Counted from the first letter of the stretch, positions 1 through 15,124 are shown. The stretch is 64,000 nt of DNA from Leptoclinus maculatus (GCA_032191485.1 JAVDOI010000003.1:11842986-11906985); one strand, 5' to 3'. Notes: generated by a model from the sequence alone, not told the origin. Translations and numbers: made by a program.

Positions 1-2690
1 TCAAATCATGTGTATTTGAAAAGAAGCACATTTACATTAGCTGCAAAACTATTCCAACTGCATGCTGTACATTTAAGAAATATAATTTGATGAAGGATAT
101 AAGTAGAAATTTAGTAAAATGAACACGACATCTGTTGTATAGATCCATTCAGTGAAGCGGGGCATTGCAGAACATGCTCCTTCCAGCTCAGAGATTGTGT
201 CTCTTTAATGCTCCTACAAGAGCAAATGACTAATGTTGCATTCTCATGCGTGCTCTGGTTTTATCTCTGTCTCCATAGGGGACCATCGGGGCTTTAGATG
301 TGTGGCTACCATACAGCAGCTGCCCATGCCCGCTCCTCCCTTTGTCCTCCATTTTATATAATCAAATAAATCACAGAGAATGGGAAAAATGGCCCTGTCT
401 TTTTTTTCCTGTAGAAATAGCTGGTCATGTCAAGCGCATAGCGCACTTTACTGCATAATTCAACAGGCTTGATTAGTTTTAAATTTCCCAGGTTTATTTA
501 TTCTATTTAAATGTGCTGTGAAATCCCAGTAATTGTGGATTGCTCTGAATAGGAGTACAGGTCTTTGCTCATTTGACTGTGTGAATTTAGAACAATGCAG
601 AGCCGCACTATGGACGACTGCTTTCAGCTTCAATTTATCTGAACAATATAAATGATTTTGACTCAGCTCATTTCCTTTGCCTGTGGCTGCTAATGTCTTG
701 ATCCATCTAAAGATAGCCTAGAACCTCTAATTACGCACCGTGCTATTGATGTATTAGCTCTCATTCAGTGATAGAGAAAAGACTGGACTTCTAAATTGAA
801 TCGTCACCTCTCCTCTTCCTGAAACATTAATGTCATTGCTACAGCAGAAATATCCCTCAGTCTTTTCTGAACCAACTCACTTCATTAAATCCAAACGTCC
901 TCAGGGTTGTCGCCTGTGATTTATTGTTGACAGTTTCCTGTGAATTTGTAGAAAAGCTGGAGCAAAGAGTTGCGCATGCCCCTCTGTGCACCCCTCAGTT
1001 TTTTTTTTTGTGTTTTCACTGCAGGTCAGGGCTGTTGAGGGCTAGCTCTGGCTCCAGGGAACCCAACAGATTTGGGTCTTATCGGCCCCAGCAGCTCTGT
1101 TCATGGGCCACAGAGCGACCGTGGGCCTGGAGCTGCCCACATACTGGGACTGCTGCTCGGCCTGCTGGGCCTGGTGCACTGTCTGCCTGCCTAAGACCTC
1201 GAGGCTGCTGCCCAAGCAGTGCCTGATTATATAAATACTAACCATTACAAAGTGTACTTATCACACAGTTATGGATACACATACACAAAAAAACTGCATA
1301 ATTGTTACTGCACACGAAGCAAACTATCGTGGCTGAAAGCCTAAATAGAACCGACCATTAGAGAGAGGAAGGGGAGTAAGCCCAGTGGTCAAGTCATCTC
1401 CGGTTATCATGTAGGTGAAAACCCCATTTGCAGTTTGGTTCGGTGGCTCTGAGAGCATTTTGGGGAGTCAATTACTTCAACAATTTGCTCGTGAGCTGTA
1501 CGTGTAGCAAAACAGGGGACAATGTTTATTCATGCGGTCATGCATTGACCGCCTTTCACCTGTGTGCATCTCTGCTGAATATTTATCTCTGCACATCCCC
1601 CAACTCCAGCGATCTCCAGATACGCAGAAAACCTCGACTAAGACCCCCTGCTAGATTTAATCCATTGACGCAATCCCCCCTAAATGTTCAGCTTTGCTCT
1701 ATCACTGATGCCATGACTCCATATCAGTGAAGCCAGATGAACTTTGCAACTGACAAAAAACATGATCTCACCTGAAAGTTGCTATTTTTCATCTGAGCAC
1801 CATCAAACAAAGACACAACATAAGGTTTTTAATTATTTTATAATTTGTAGCCACAGGTAATTATGAGTTAGCATTCCAAAATGTATTCCTTGTGGATATT
1901 CTGTACTATTTTCTCCAAATGAATTTGGATGAGCAAGAAAACATGATGAAAATAAATACAGTACAGAAAGAAAAGACTTACAAATAAACACTCCTGGAGT
2001 TCCCCCGCCCTGTCGCCGTCTGCATGTTGCCCCATGCTGGGAGTGATAATGGCTGGACATGGCCCTTTCTCTGGCAGTCAGCTGCTCCCTGTACTGAGCC
2101 AAGGAAATGGAGGGGGCCAGAGGACCATGGCAGGGTGTGGTGCTGTGTGGACAGCGTTCAATGGGTTGGTGTTAACAGCGGAGCTGTTCACTTTCCAGGA
2201 GCAGTTTGACTATTTGAAAAAACCCTCACCAAAACAGCAATTGTCATAGTCCAATCGAGCTTGGCAACTGTAAGGTCGGTCTGTCAGGCTTGGGGTATTT
2301 TATTCGATAGCATCTGTGTAGTATTTGCCCATTGTTTGGGAACTGTTCCTGGATGCTACATACGTAGCTTTATTGTACTATATCAGAGTGAAGGCTACCA
2401 TTATCTGTGTTGGTCTATCAGATTTAGGGATGTTCACAACGTACAACAGAACAATGCTGTTTCTTTAACAACTTAAGGATGTTGACTTTCTGCTGGGACA
2501 TGGACTTTTAGCTTCAGTCTTTTAGCACAGTGACATGTATGTAGCTTCTGGTACACACATATTTTAAAAAACCCAAACTGGGACCCTGTACCGTACACAT
2601 TCATGCATGCGCACATATACACACCAGAGCTGTTTTCATCAGGATGGGGGATAATTATTTTAGAGCTTAGCATACCTACCGAGCGTACCT
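1..2690. other. Gene-free stretch
   Basis: No exon of a known family was recognised. A GC-richer block at about 1020-1235 has an acceptor-like start and a short open frame with many Cys and Trp (PTYWDCCSACWAWCTVCLPK), but no known family, so it is not called a gene. Confidence 0.6.
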
Positions 2691-2711
2691 TTGAACACCA
2701 TGGACAGCGCC
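2691..2711 (+). promoter_or_regulatory. Candidate RE1/NRSE site for REST
   Basis: The left half TTGAACACC and right half GGACAGCGCC with the standard spacing match the 21-base RE1 consensus at 18 of 21 positions, including the whole right half. REST silences neuronal genes outside neurons. It lies about 25.7 kb upstream of cnrip1 exon 2, in presumed intron 1 or upstream sequence. CNRIP1 is mainly expressed in brain. Confidence 0.55.
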
Positions 2712-3964
2712 TCAGCAGACAGAAAATTATGTTTTCACTCCTAAAATCGACCAAAATATTATTTATTTGAAACCTGTATTATAACACTAATAAACCAACA
2801 GGATTGCATAGGTGTAATATGTAATTGTCAGATACCTTTTAAAACTAAACGCAAAGTATTTGGTTGTGTGCAAAAGCGCAGGCTGCCGGCTAAATGTCCG
2901 ACTGTGACACATTCTCTGCTATCTATTGTATATTGCTATTGGGACGTCTTAATATGGTCTTTTATATTGTCATACACCAAAAACGTACTCTTGCAGTGTG
3001 TGCAGAACACAGTATTTTCGTTGCCGGGTACTTTACGAAGGAAGGAGTGAGCTTCCTCATTTGAAAACAGCTGGAAACATTAAGAAGTCACCTTGACCCT
3101 GCATTGTCAACCAACTCACGAAGCTAATACTAGCTTAATTAGCTAGCTAACTACAGATGATACACTTTGTTGGCCAGAGTTATAATCTCAGGTAGAAATG
3201 AATAGCCTGCTTTTCTCTACCACTGTCTTAAATCAAGGACCACTTTTTTTTAACATTCATAAGAATTTCATGTGGTAAATCTATCCTTGAAATGTGCATA
3301 AACTTATTAAATATTAAATATTCTGAAAATTCTGTTAAATTTATGCTGGATAGAAACCTGGTTTATAAAATGCAGCTCTTTGCCATTTGTACCCCTCCTG
3401 TACCTACCACGGCTCACATCTGTTGATAGTAATTGGAGGGAGACTTTCTCGCCAACTGTTTATTTTCCCTCCATTTCTTTTTTCCTGAGAGCATGTGATG
3501 TGCAATTCCTGGGAGAGGCCAAACTGGTTAAGGATCACTGCTGGGGGACTTGCTTTGCTCAGGTTGCCAGAAAAACAGACGTTTCATCTCTTGCACATTG
3601 AAGCAGCGCGGCTTAGAAGGCAAACCAGATCAAAAGCTGGGCAACAGCTAAGGTGACAATGACAGAGACTCGCTCATATCAACACCGACACGCACACCTC
3701 TGGATAAGTTCAACTGAGAGAGATATGGACAGTATCTTCAACACCCAGAAGCAAGACACGTGTCAGATAATTGACGATTTTTCTGTATGGTTTTGAAATG
3801 GAGACAGAGAAATTAAAAGGAGGATATATAGAGAGCATGAGGCCAGATTTAAGAAGGGATGAGGGAGCTCCCACCAGATGTGAGAGCATTAATTACTCCT
3901 AATCAAAGACTGTGCCAGCATGGTGACAGTGGCAAGCATGCAGGAGACACTCAAGGTCGTTAGT

Positions 3965-3965
<1 letters not shown>

Positions 3966-4002
<37 letters not shown>
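3966..4002. repeat. (CA)n microsatellite
   Basis: About 18 uninterrupted CA units. Confidence 0.95.
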
Positions 4003-4003
<1 letters not shown>

Positions 4004-7000
4004 CAATGAATGCCAACAAACTCGCCTTGTGTGTAGCGCTCCGTCCCACAAGTCTGTCTGAGCTATGTGAAGATACAGTTTCACTCCATGAAATTAACTC
4101 TACATTTTTAGCAAACAGGTCCTGAAAAATTCATCATCCTCCATTATGTCACGGCATTGCAGCTTAAAATATTCAATATCCTCAATGTCGACAGATTCCG
4201 AGTCCTATTGATCCAGTTTCCACAAACCAGAAAATGTTAGAAATAAAAACAAGGGAAATAAGAAGTGTAATTAACTGTATGATAGTTCTTGTCTGTTAAT
4301 AGTGATATGGGTCTGTTGAGCCAGTGTTTTTCTACAGCACTAAGAGGATTACAGGTTGTTTGTTACGGCTGGTGTCTGGGTAATGGTGATAAGACAGAGA
4401 GAGTGTTGCAGGTGTACCAGTCACTGCCAGGAAAGGTGAGATGGCTTCTTCTACCAGAGACGAGCACAAGTTGTTTTCCGTCGATAATTTAGAAAAAAAC
4501 GTATTACCTTATTTTAGTAGCATGCCCATTTTTAGTTTTGGCCTATTTTTTGGGGATATTGTTATACAAAATACAAAAGGAGACAAAGGAGAGTGTTAAC
4601 TGACAAACTGGCTGATGAAATCAAATTTAAACCTGCAGTCAATTTTGCAGTAGAAACAAGATGTAAACACAAGACTGGCAAATTGTCACAATTTATCGTT
4701 ATGGTAGCATTATGGTAAACCTTTATTTTCACATCCGGGACATATAGAGCCACATGTCTGCTGTTTGGTGCCGGGTAGGTAGCATTCAAAACATGCTCAT
4801 TTTCTAAAAAACAGCTGCCTGCTGCATCTAAAAATAACATAAGGCAATTGAAATGGATCAAACCAGTAAAGGTGCAGGCCAAAAACCAAAACAATATGCT
4901 GATACATTATTTTTTTTTTTTTTAAACTCACTGCATGCCCCACTATCTTTTTATAACAAATGATCTATTTTGGCAATGAGTAATAGAAAATATAAATATA
5001 GATTCCAGCCACTTTAAAGCAACAATTATTACTTGTCAATTCACATTGAAGCCATCTGTTATAGACATGATGGCACTGATTGTGGGCAATAGTAGCTATG
5101 TGCTCATTTGCTTTGATATGGGACTCGCCTGATATCTAGCATATGATATCAGTTAGGGGGGAAAAATACGGACATGCAAATTCTGTTTGATTGATGTCTT
5201 ACATTTACCAGCTCAGTTGAGCAGAAGCACAAATAGCTGGAGAGTGGTGGTGACTGTCATCATTACAGCCTCTCCTTTTCGCAGGCTCCTTGGGGGCCGC
5301 CGTATCATTGGGCTCACTCCAGTGCTAATAGCCCTGTCTAAGAGCAAGCGAGGCACCTTTCGGAGGTAATACTCCCTGCTGCAATTTAGCTTGCCATTCA
5401 ACTGTGGCATGTCCCAAGCGTTGCAGGAAATTACACCAGAGTGCTGATGTGGGGAATTTCCCCCCAAAGAATATATCTCTTTTCAGACAGTCAGAATTAT
5501 GAATGATGCATGCCGAACAAGTCAATCAGTCTACCGTATGCCTTGAGATAAGTATGCGTGTGTTTGCATGCATCACGCGTACATGCACCCAGTGTGGCCC
5601 CCAGTGTTTTCTGCTGAGCACACAACAAATGCCAACTAATCAAAATTCCAAACGACGTCCCACTGCAACCTTTCCACCATGTACGTCCCTGAAATCTGAC
5701 ATTGTGCTTTACATGTGTGCAAATTTTAACCACTTTATAGACCTTGTGAATGCTCCGGTCTATTTTCACCTCTCATTGACCCTGCAGGCAGAGCAGGGAG
5801 CGCTGTAAAATCCCCTCAGCCACCTCAGTTAGGCTTGGCTGAGTGAAGAAGGAGAGCTCGCTTTGACTGCTCAGCCTGTGGATTACTCCTCAATATGGGA
5901 TTACGCTCCAATGAATGAGTGCAGACACAATACCGGCAGCTCAACTCTGAACTATACATCAGAGATTTGGCCACAGAGCTGCAATGGAATATCTGCTGAT
6001 CTAGTATCAGTTGGCATAGACCTGCACTGTTTACTGTCATTCACACTTGTCTTCTTTGCCTGAATGGAGGTCTCTCAAGAAACCTACTTAATGAGATGCC
6101 ATGTCTCCAAGACGTATAATCCTGACTGACAGGGTTTTTCGATAGCCTCACTCCATGATGCAATTGTGTGTTTGTGTGCTTTAAATATCCGGCACAATCA
6201 CAGTGAAAAGGAAGACTGGCTTTAATAGCTGAGAATCTGGTTTCAAGAACCTCAGTACCTGCTCTCCTGAAGTGTTTTGACTTGAGTGATCCCTCACACT
6301 ACCAGCGGGTTTGTGCTGTTTTATGTGTCACCAAATCTAAACTCTGATTGCTTTGTGGAGAGGGGAAAGGAAACCGAGAACATTCAATGAACAGTCAATA
6401 AACCATCAACATTATCACTGTCTAGGTTGGGTAGGCTATTAGCCATGTTCTCTTTTGGGTTAAAGGGGTGATAATATAGATCTCTTCTGACCCATATCAC
6501 TAAATGACATGATATACTGTATCTACAGTCCCTTGTTAGGATTAAATGGTATAATAGAACCTAACTACATATTTATGTTAAATCTTTACCTTAATTCATA
6601 ACTTTAGTACTATATTATTTAGAGTAATCCACCAATTTTACATTGCACGTTGAGCAGTTTAAGAAAAGAAGCATCAAAAGATGGCATCTTTATTTATTCC
6701 ACGCATTCCTCTTCCTTGTCTCTATTACCCAAAATGCAATTGACCACCAACAGTTTGGTCGGAGATGTGTGCACTACTAGTATAGCTAATGGCCTCAAGC
6801 ATGGCTTCTTAGCTTCATGTTTGGATCATCGTGCTGAATTAAGCGGCACATTCAAACCACATGCATTGAGTATTTGGATTTAACAGGGACTCTGTTATGT
6901 CCCGCTGCATGGCTGCCATGGCATGCACCACGTAGTGCTCTTAATGTGTGCCAAAGTCATCCAGAGATGAACGACTTTGTCATGGCTCCCTCCTTCATCA

Positions 7001-7683
7001 AGATGGCTTCAGAAGACGCCATCTTTCAGTGGTGTCAGTTTGAAAATATTGATGATTAGTTTCTAACAACCATGCATAAAACATGTGTTTTTCCTAAAGA
7101 GATAAATGTGTAAAGTCTGCATATTAATAATTCTCAGTGTTTTTAGTATTTATAATTAATACATTTTTTATGTTGAGTTACGGTATTTAAGATTTGTTTG
7201 TGATGCAAACTCTGACATTTGTTTTAAATTCCGTAAGAAATAAGACTTTAACCTCTTTCTGACATCAGTAATGTCCTCAGCAGATTGATTTGTTTAGGAT
7301 GATGCATGACAACATATACAGCGCTGCATGCTTTGTGGTTTGTGTAGCCTGAAAACTATGAACACTTTTAATTTTAATACAAATATTTATTCCCGTCGCA
7401 AGCCCTCAAACCCAATTAAACTCAATTCCTGGTTTAATCCCTGTTAAATTATCTTGACAAAAAGCTAAAATGTCACAATTTCTTCAAAATGAATGGTGTC
7501 ATATTTCATCCAGCAAAGTGACAAAAGATTGTAAAAGCTACAATATGTCTAGTACTCTACAGCCCATTGAAGCTATGGTTTCCAATTGAATTCTGGAATG
7601 CAGATAATGTTATTATCGACTATCAAAATAATTTAAGATCCAGCACTACATATTATATAAGATACATGCAAATATGACAGCTT

Positions 7684-7870
7684 TTAAGTTGTTGGAAGGC
7701 TCCTTAGATGGAGCTTGGCTAACTTGTTTTCCCTGCATCCACTCTTTGTGCTAAGCTAGGCTAAACACGTCCCAGACCTCTCTTTGTTCTGAATGAGATG
7801 AAATTGAAATTGATCTTCCCATCTAACTCTGGGTAAGACAACAAACAAGCATTTCACATAATATCAGAGT
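7684..7870. mobile_element. Diverged fragment related to the element at 19972-20630
   Basis: The order CTCTTTGTGCTAAGCTAGGCT ... GATCTTCCCATCTAACTCTG resembles the right half of the 19972-20630 element in the same orientation. The ends are not preserved, so the limits are approximate. Confidence 0.4.
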
Positions 7871-10800
7871 GCTACTTTCAAGTGGAATGCTGGCTATTAT
7901 ACCTCTTCCGACTGATGACCAGATTTGCTGTATTTGCTAATATACCATAAATACCTCTATAGATTTAGTAGATAGATGCAGGCACTGACTTCAAGCCCTC
8001 TCAAACTTTAGTTCTCCCCTTTTCCATCAGATACTTGAACATGACTGTGTGTTGCAGCAAAATTGGTGTAATTAGTTGTCATGTTTAATGAACTGACCGC
8101 AGCAACTCTCTTTTTAGCAAATAAAGAAGGTTTGGTATGATTCAATGGCCTAACAGTGATGTGTAAGAAGCTACAGTTGTAGATACAGGTCTGTGTAACT
8201 GGTTTCGACCAAAAATGATGCTTGTTCACCGTCCCACATCAAGCACAGGACTTGTGGTTGTCAGTGGTATCAGAGTACATCTCAAGAGACAAAAACTACG
8301 GTCGGAAAACTTGACTCCTTCTCTTTCTCCCCCGTTCCTTTGTCTCTGTTTCTAAACCACCCAGGCTGTCTTCATCTCGCATCCAAATTTAGTTCTCTGC
8401 ACAGTTTACGACTCACCCTCCCCATGCTCCTTCATCGCTCCAACCACTTCAGCAGATTTCGAAACCGTTTTGCATCCAGAGTTTATCACTCGTGAGATGC
8501 CCTTTAAGAAGAAAGGGGAAAAAAACCCTCCATTAATTGTGCGTATAAGGAATAATGAAGAGGTGCAGAGTTATCCTTGGAAGGTGGCTCAGGCCTCCCT
8601 TTTTTCGTTTAAAGGATCCATCTCAAAAGCAAAAGCAGAGGGCCTTTGTGGTGCAAATGATGTTGCTTCTAAGAAAACTAGCCAGTTGGCTTTGTTGACA
8701 TTTTATTTGATCTTAATCTTGTAATACCCCCCACCATGAAATGTGGACTATAGCAATGTCGTTTCACAAATAGCACTCATGTTACATACGTAACTTGTTT
8801 GCTTTTCAAAGTAAGATTTTCTTAATTTTTTATTTGGACATCTGCTTCCTCTTCTTGCTCCACATTAATTGCTCTAGCACCATCACATATTAATGAGTGT
8901 AATCCTCATTATCACATGATAAATACGGAATACAGATGAAGTCATGGGAAGCTAATTGCCTGTCATACTGTTTGCTTAACACTCCACCGAGGCAGAATCT
9001 ATGGGCAGAATAAGCCAATGAAAGTGTTGCATGATGAGGTCAAATATCATTGGCTAGTGCACATCACAGGAGCGTTATATTAAACATTTCATACCTATCG
9101 CTGCTCTTATCAGGCCTCCATTCTTGAAGAACGTGAACAGACAGGCTTACAAAGAACTTTGTGTGCATTACCTTTTTTTTGTTCAATAATAAAAGGCCAA
9201 CTTAATTGAAAACCTATAAACCTGAGGAGTTAGCATTAGTTTAACATTGTCCTAAAGCCGCAGATGCTTCTTTCAAATGTATCCTTAACTCTTATAATAT
9301 TGATATAGTTTGACTGTTATTGCTATTTGAGATATTTTTAATTATTTTGGATCCTGTGTCTTCTTGGATACATTTTGTTTTTCATATATATATGAAATAC
9401 CCAGAAAGCCCTCTAGAAAGCGGTGGAGATACTGAGATTGCCCTGGTGAAATTGAATTGCAATGGAATTGAATTGAATATATAAGAGAAGCCTCTATGAG
9501 CGGGGAATTTTAGAATAACAGTCTGAAGCACAGATTCCCCATTTGCTGTCGTCTGTCCATTTAATTTCCGAGCACCGTGTTGGAAAATGGTATTCATATC
9601 TCCCAAATTGAATCTCAGGTGTCTCAGAAAACTTCTTGTGACATCTGGTTCTCTCTCCATATTTTTCACCAAAGACGTAGGCGGACGGCATACCAAATCC
9701 ATTTGTACAGGTTGTTGTTTGGCATTCCTTCCTTATCAGAGAAATTCTGCCTCTGAACCCCATTAAACCTTAAGTTTACTATACAATAATGACAAACGCA
9801 GGCTATACGCCAGCGTCACAGACGGAGGAAGCTGAGTTCAACCTCATAATCCAGTTGTAGGTATTAATGAGTGGAGGATGAGTTAATCTGTCATTCCCCA
9901 TTTCGTTCACGTCAGCCTCCATCCATAAAACAATCAGTCAGGTGGACTTATAGGGCAGTTGGTTTTGCCCACAGAGTGTCTGTGTTTTTTAATGGCTGCT
10001 CATTACTCATTCCCTCAGATTAACACATAATTCCCCGCACTGACACACTACCCCATTTACTTTCGATTAATACAGAAAATGCTGCAGTTCAGGGTAATGC
10101 GTGGACTCGTGCTGTAAATGAAGCACCGGGGCAGAGGGAGGTTTTACTCACAAGACGGCTGTCTCCACCCAGTGGTCACTTTGGAAATAAAGTGGCAACT
10201 CAATGCAAAGATGCATTGGAAATGGTTTAGGGGGTAATGACGATGTGTTTCCATATTGTTGGATAATATTACTCATCTTACCCTTCAATATTTCTTGTTT
10301 CCTCTCTCTCCCTCCTTTTCTATCTCTTATTATTGCTCTGTATCCCTCCATTGATGTCCCCAAGTCCACTCCCTTAAACCCACTCGGGTGTGCCTAATGA
10401 ACAGCATTCATCAAAGTCCCGTCCCTTTGATCAGAGCAAACTCACAATGCCATGCCTTTGCTCCCCACTCCACCACTACTGTAGCTGTGTTCACTCCCTA
10501 GAAGCAACCACGGTCATAAGTCTTCATGTTCAAACGGAACAAGGCTTCGCTCTACACAAGTCATTAGAAGACTGGCCTCTGCTTGTAATGATGCTTCTTC
10601 AGTGCAGAGTTTGTTACTGGATGATGGACTGCATCTCCATAACGCTGGCTGTGTCGCTGAGTGAGAAGTGAGGCAAGGTCTTAAAACAAATAGCCACAGA
10701 GTATCGCAATGGTATTTTTTAGGTAACTCTACTATAGGTTTTTTGCTATGGTCCTGCAGAGTCAATGAGCCACCCATAAGCCTCTCCTATGGAGCCATTA

Positions 10801-12437
10801 CACTCCATCTTGTTGTCCACCAAGCAAATGAGGCTAGAGTAGAATGGAAAGAGTGTGACAAATTGTCAAGCGGTCTAGGGGCTCAGGACAGGTGCAAGGG
10901 GGGAATGAGGTTCCTTTTGGCAGGATACATCTATTAAGTAGTTTAACAGTTACCCTTCATTGCACACTAACCCCCACCACGACCTCCACCTCCACCATAT
11001 CTGACTCCACTTTACCATTAGCATTCATCAAGCTGTAAAGAGGACGTGATGGGGGTCTGCAGCTGGAAGTGGTGTCATGTCTGGCAAGGAGAGCCATCAC
11101 TTGTCCGGCCGAGCCCCTTAAACAAGGGTGGAGATGCATTACATCAAATTAGGTGTTGACGAGGCAAGCTCAATGAGCAGGAACCACTTATCGGTTTAAC
11201 TACACAGCACTGGTGAAACATCTTCACGGATACGGACAAAAAACCTCGAATTATTGTCATTTTCATAGAGCACCGTGCTTTGTGTTGATAGTGTGTTTAA
11301 TGCTACCTCATTCGAATAGTTCGACAAAGCTGCAATATACGGTTCACTGTATCATTTTTTTAGGTTTGATTAAATCCAGGGCGAACTTGATGTGAAGTAC
11401 TTTTACTATATCTTAGTACCAATACATTTTTGACCACAATAATTGTAACTTCAAAGTCTGGCGTCGTCACATACTTAAGAAAAAGCAAGAAAGTTGTAAG
11501 TACAGAAGTAGTCTATGAAGCGGATTACAGTTCCAGCTGAGAACAGACATGAAATGTGCAGCATTTATCACATCCCTTACATGTACACGGGGGTCTGTGT
11601 GTGCACTTGAAGGACAGGGACATCTAGATCTATTTAATGGCTCTATGTTCTTGTAAACCAGTATCCAAAGGGTAAAAGCATAAATCCAGCTTTTTTTATT
11701 AGATTCTGCAACCTAACCACATTGAAGATGACAATATATCCAATAGGAACCTCCGTCTAGTCCCTCCAACAGCCCTGCCTTGTACTGCGATAGGACAAGC
11801 CATTAAAATCATAAATGGAAAGGTTCTAATGAAATATCAATTAGACCGCCAGAGAAGGCCAATGCTACATTTATGAGGACAGAGCTCATTAAGAGGACTG
11901 CTGGCAACGGCATGAGATCACTTTGTAATTCTCCACTGATAATCCAATTAGTCCACAATGGATTTCTACTGGTTGAGAAATCTTTGTTATTGGAGTAAAG
12001 TTTCACTGCATAGGGGACGCATAAATCTCAGAAGCTCCTTAAAGATCAATTATGATGTGCTAATGGAGGTCGTAATCATGATTAGTACATAATAATCATA
12101 GATTTTTAGTGACTAATATCAGCCCCGTCCTCAGTCATGTGTATCATTCTGATGGACTTTCATTTTGTCTAAAGCTGACTTCAGCATCTATTCACAATCC
12201 TGTTGCTCATATATCTCCAAGCTTATTCTTTGTTGGAGATGATTTGATAGTGTTGACTCTGGGAATAATCATCTCTGCAATTTTTGATATTTCAGCACTT
12301 GGCATGGCAGACAATAAGAAAACATCTATTTTTAATCAGCCGCGTTTTTTTTCTTTCCCCCCTCGCTCACTGACCTTCAGCCCGTGAAAATTCAACTCAA
12401 TAATTCAGTACGCTCTGCATTTCCCTTCCCCTTTGGT

Positions 12438-12494
12438 ACACACACACACACACACACACACATACAGTAAGGGCAGACGTGCACACACACACAC
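12438..12494. repeat. (CA)n microsatellite, two tracts
   Basis: Two CA runs, 12438-12462 and about 12482-12494, are separated by ~20 bases. Confidence 0.9.
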
Positions 12495-15124
12495 AAGATG
12501 GGTTCACCGCAGTATGATATATGGATTGTGATTGCTGCTCGTGGGGAATGTGTTTTTCTACTGACAGCTGACTTGTACCTTTGCCTACATTTTGTTTTCG
12601 ATTACATTTATTTTCCCTTCTATGTTTTCCTCCTCCTTATCTCCCTCAGCTGTGGTTCTGGCTCTGCAGTGGCTTTAAGCACACAAATCCCATTTCACTC
12701 ATTTTCCAAAGCTGGGATCAGAGAGTTGAACTAATTGACTTGATGTTTTGCATGGACAGGCAAAATCTGTGTTTACTATAAACCTTTGCCATTGGATAAC
12801 ATACTTCACTTTATAATTCACCGATGCATCACACACACATACTTGAAATGTTTTCATCAATTATACATGCAGTCGGGCTGATCCAGTTTTGTATTGCACA
12901 AACCTTGCCCATGTCGGTTTCCTGTTTAATTTCACACCTGACCGTCTCAGACCTGCACACAAGAGCTGCAGTCTACCTCCGCTTTCTATTAATCTATCGC
13001 AGACAGCGCGATCACACACTGTCAATCCAATCTGATTCATCCATGACCTACAGTAACAGTATCCATCACTGCAACAATTTGTCTGAGATTTAGTCTGCAA
13101 AGGGGAGAACGTTGTGAGGATTGGTAAGAGATGTCTTTTGTTCTTTTCACATGTTGACTTGGAGACAGTATTGTCTCTACTCTGTGCTAATAAACTCCAA
13201 TAGTGCCGTAATGTGCAATATGTACGAGCACTGTAGATTTAAAGCCTTTTGTTTGGAACACTACTTGCAGTTTTTGTACGAACATTTCAGCGACTTCACC
13301 ATTGTCTTCTATAACCTTAATTCCAAACTATGAATGACTTCACCTCATTGTGGTTCACACCTGCTATTATGAAAAACACCGAGAAAAAAAGATCATTAAT
13401 GACATACTTGATATAGTGCTGTCACCTTTAGACAAAGTGCATAGTGGCAGCTGTTTTCAGGTGAAAAGCTACTGACGGCTCCTGTGTGTGTCTGCTCTTG
13501 CATTGGATTCCTTGTCAATGCATGTTTGTAGTTGCATATAAACTTGTTAAATTGTATCTGATCCAGGCTTGTTTTGCATATATTGACAACTCAAGGTGAA
13601 ATGCAAATTCACATTTCCGTGGAAAAGAAAACATCTTGGGAAATGCCCAGTACCACATGGAGAATGTGATATTCATATTTAGAAGCTGCATGCTGAGATG
13701 GATGATCTGAATAATAATATTCACATAGTTGTATACACATACTTGTACTAACGGTCTGAGAACTGAGAGGGGGTTACTCTGTTGTATTGGTTAACCTCAT
13801 GTTTCAGAATGAATCAAGTCACTATGACAGTCTGCACCGTGCAGTCCTGGTTCATCCGTGCCTCCATTCCCTACAGGGAGCCCTGTAACGCGGTCTGGTC
13901 CTCCAGCAGCGTGGCGTTGTCGTCGTGCAGCGACCGGCGACCGGCATCCGTGGTGCACACAGTGCTGTAAATTGTGTAAAAACTTTCAGCATCTCCGGTG
14001 TTTGATTGTTTTGATTAGTTGATGAGCTGTGAACTCTTATTGAGTCACCCGCCATCTAAATATACTTTTAAAAGTTTATTGTCGATTATTACAAAATAAA
14101 CAATAGGGTGCATTCGCTTCAACACTTAGCTGATTGTGAGCAGGTCTAAGTGGCGTGGGAGTCCTCTGGGTTGCCATTATCTTCTCTCAGACTAAGGACC
14201 TACTTTTAGCCGGTTTTTAAAACTGTCAAATTCAGCTCTGTGTCTTTGAAATTGGATTTGACGGCTTTTCCTACTTAATAACTTTTTTTTACAATAATCC
14301 CTTTTGTCAAATAAGATTCTGGGGAAGGATCTTGAACCATATGGGTTCATAAGACTTGAATAACTGCCTCCTTTGGTGTAACAGGCCTTTTAAAGGTCTA
14401 TGAATATAAATTGCACCTCCAAAAGAAATTTACAATGCAGGTCATGATACTGAAACGTATAGGTAGCTGCTCATGAAAAGCATGCCAATATATTGTCTAC
14501 TTACATGTTGTACGTTATTTTAAAGATGTCTATTGCTAAAGGGGTAAATATGCAGCTTCTTAATCAAATGAATTCAAAGCAAATTCTCATTTATGGTTTA
14601 TTTTAATATAAATATTCAGCAGCCCTTATGTGTTACTGCTGAATGACACAGCCAACATCTCCAGTTGATTTATTGAGCTGTTTCTCTAGTCTTCATTGTA
14701 TATTTCCATCTCAACCCATAACATGTAGAGAGCCATTGAGGTCCCATATGGTCGAGTTTATATTCAGGTGCAACTTCTCCACAGACCTCCATAAAATCTC
14801 CCACTCTAGAGACACCAGTAGACATTTGGGGAACTGAGAGGAAATTTGATTGTTCATGCTCCGGATGACTGGAAATACATTGGGCATGCTGTGACTGTGA
14901 CACCTCCTGATGGTGTGTAAAGGGCCTGTCATCCTTGTTTCCCTCATCTCTAGGCTCAATCAATATCAATTTAGATTTGATCAATAATTCACACTTGGCT
15001 CATGATTTTACGTCATTAAAGCTACAAACAAAGTGTTTCGATGGAGTTTGAGTTCTGTAAGTTTCAGGGGTCACTCAGAGCATCATTTTACATTAACAGT
15101 AGTTTAAATGTGCTAAATTTGTAA

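Noticed and set aside
10950..11140. Minus-strand frame with Val/Glu repeats
   Set aside because: It comes from a CCACCACGACCTCCACC-type simple sequence.
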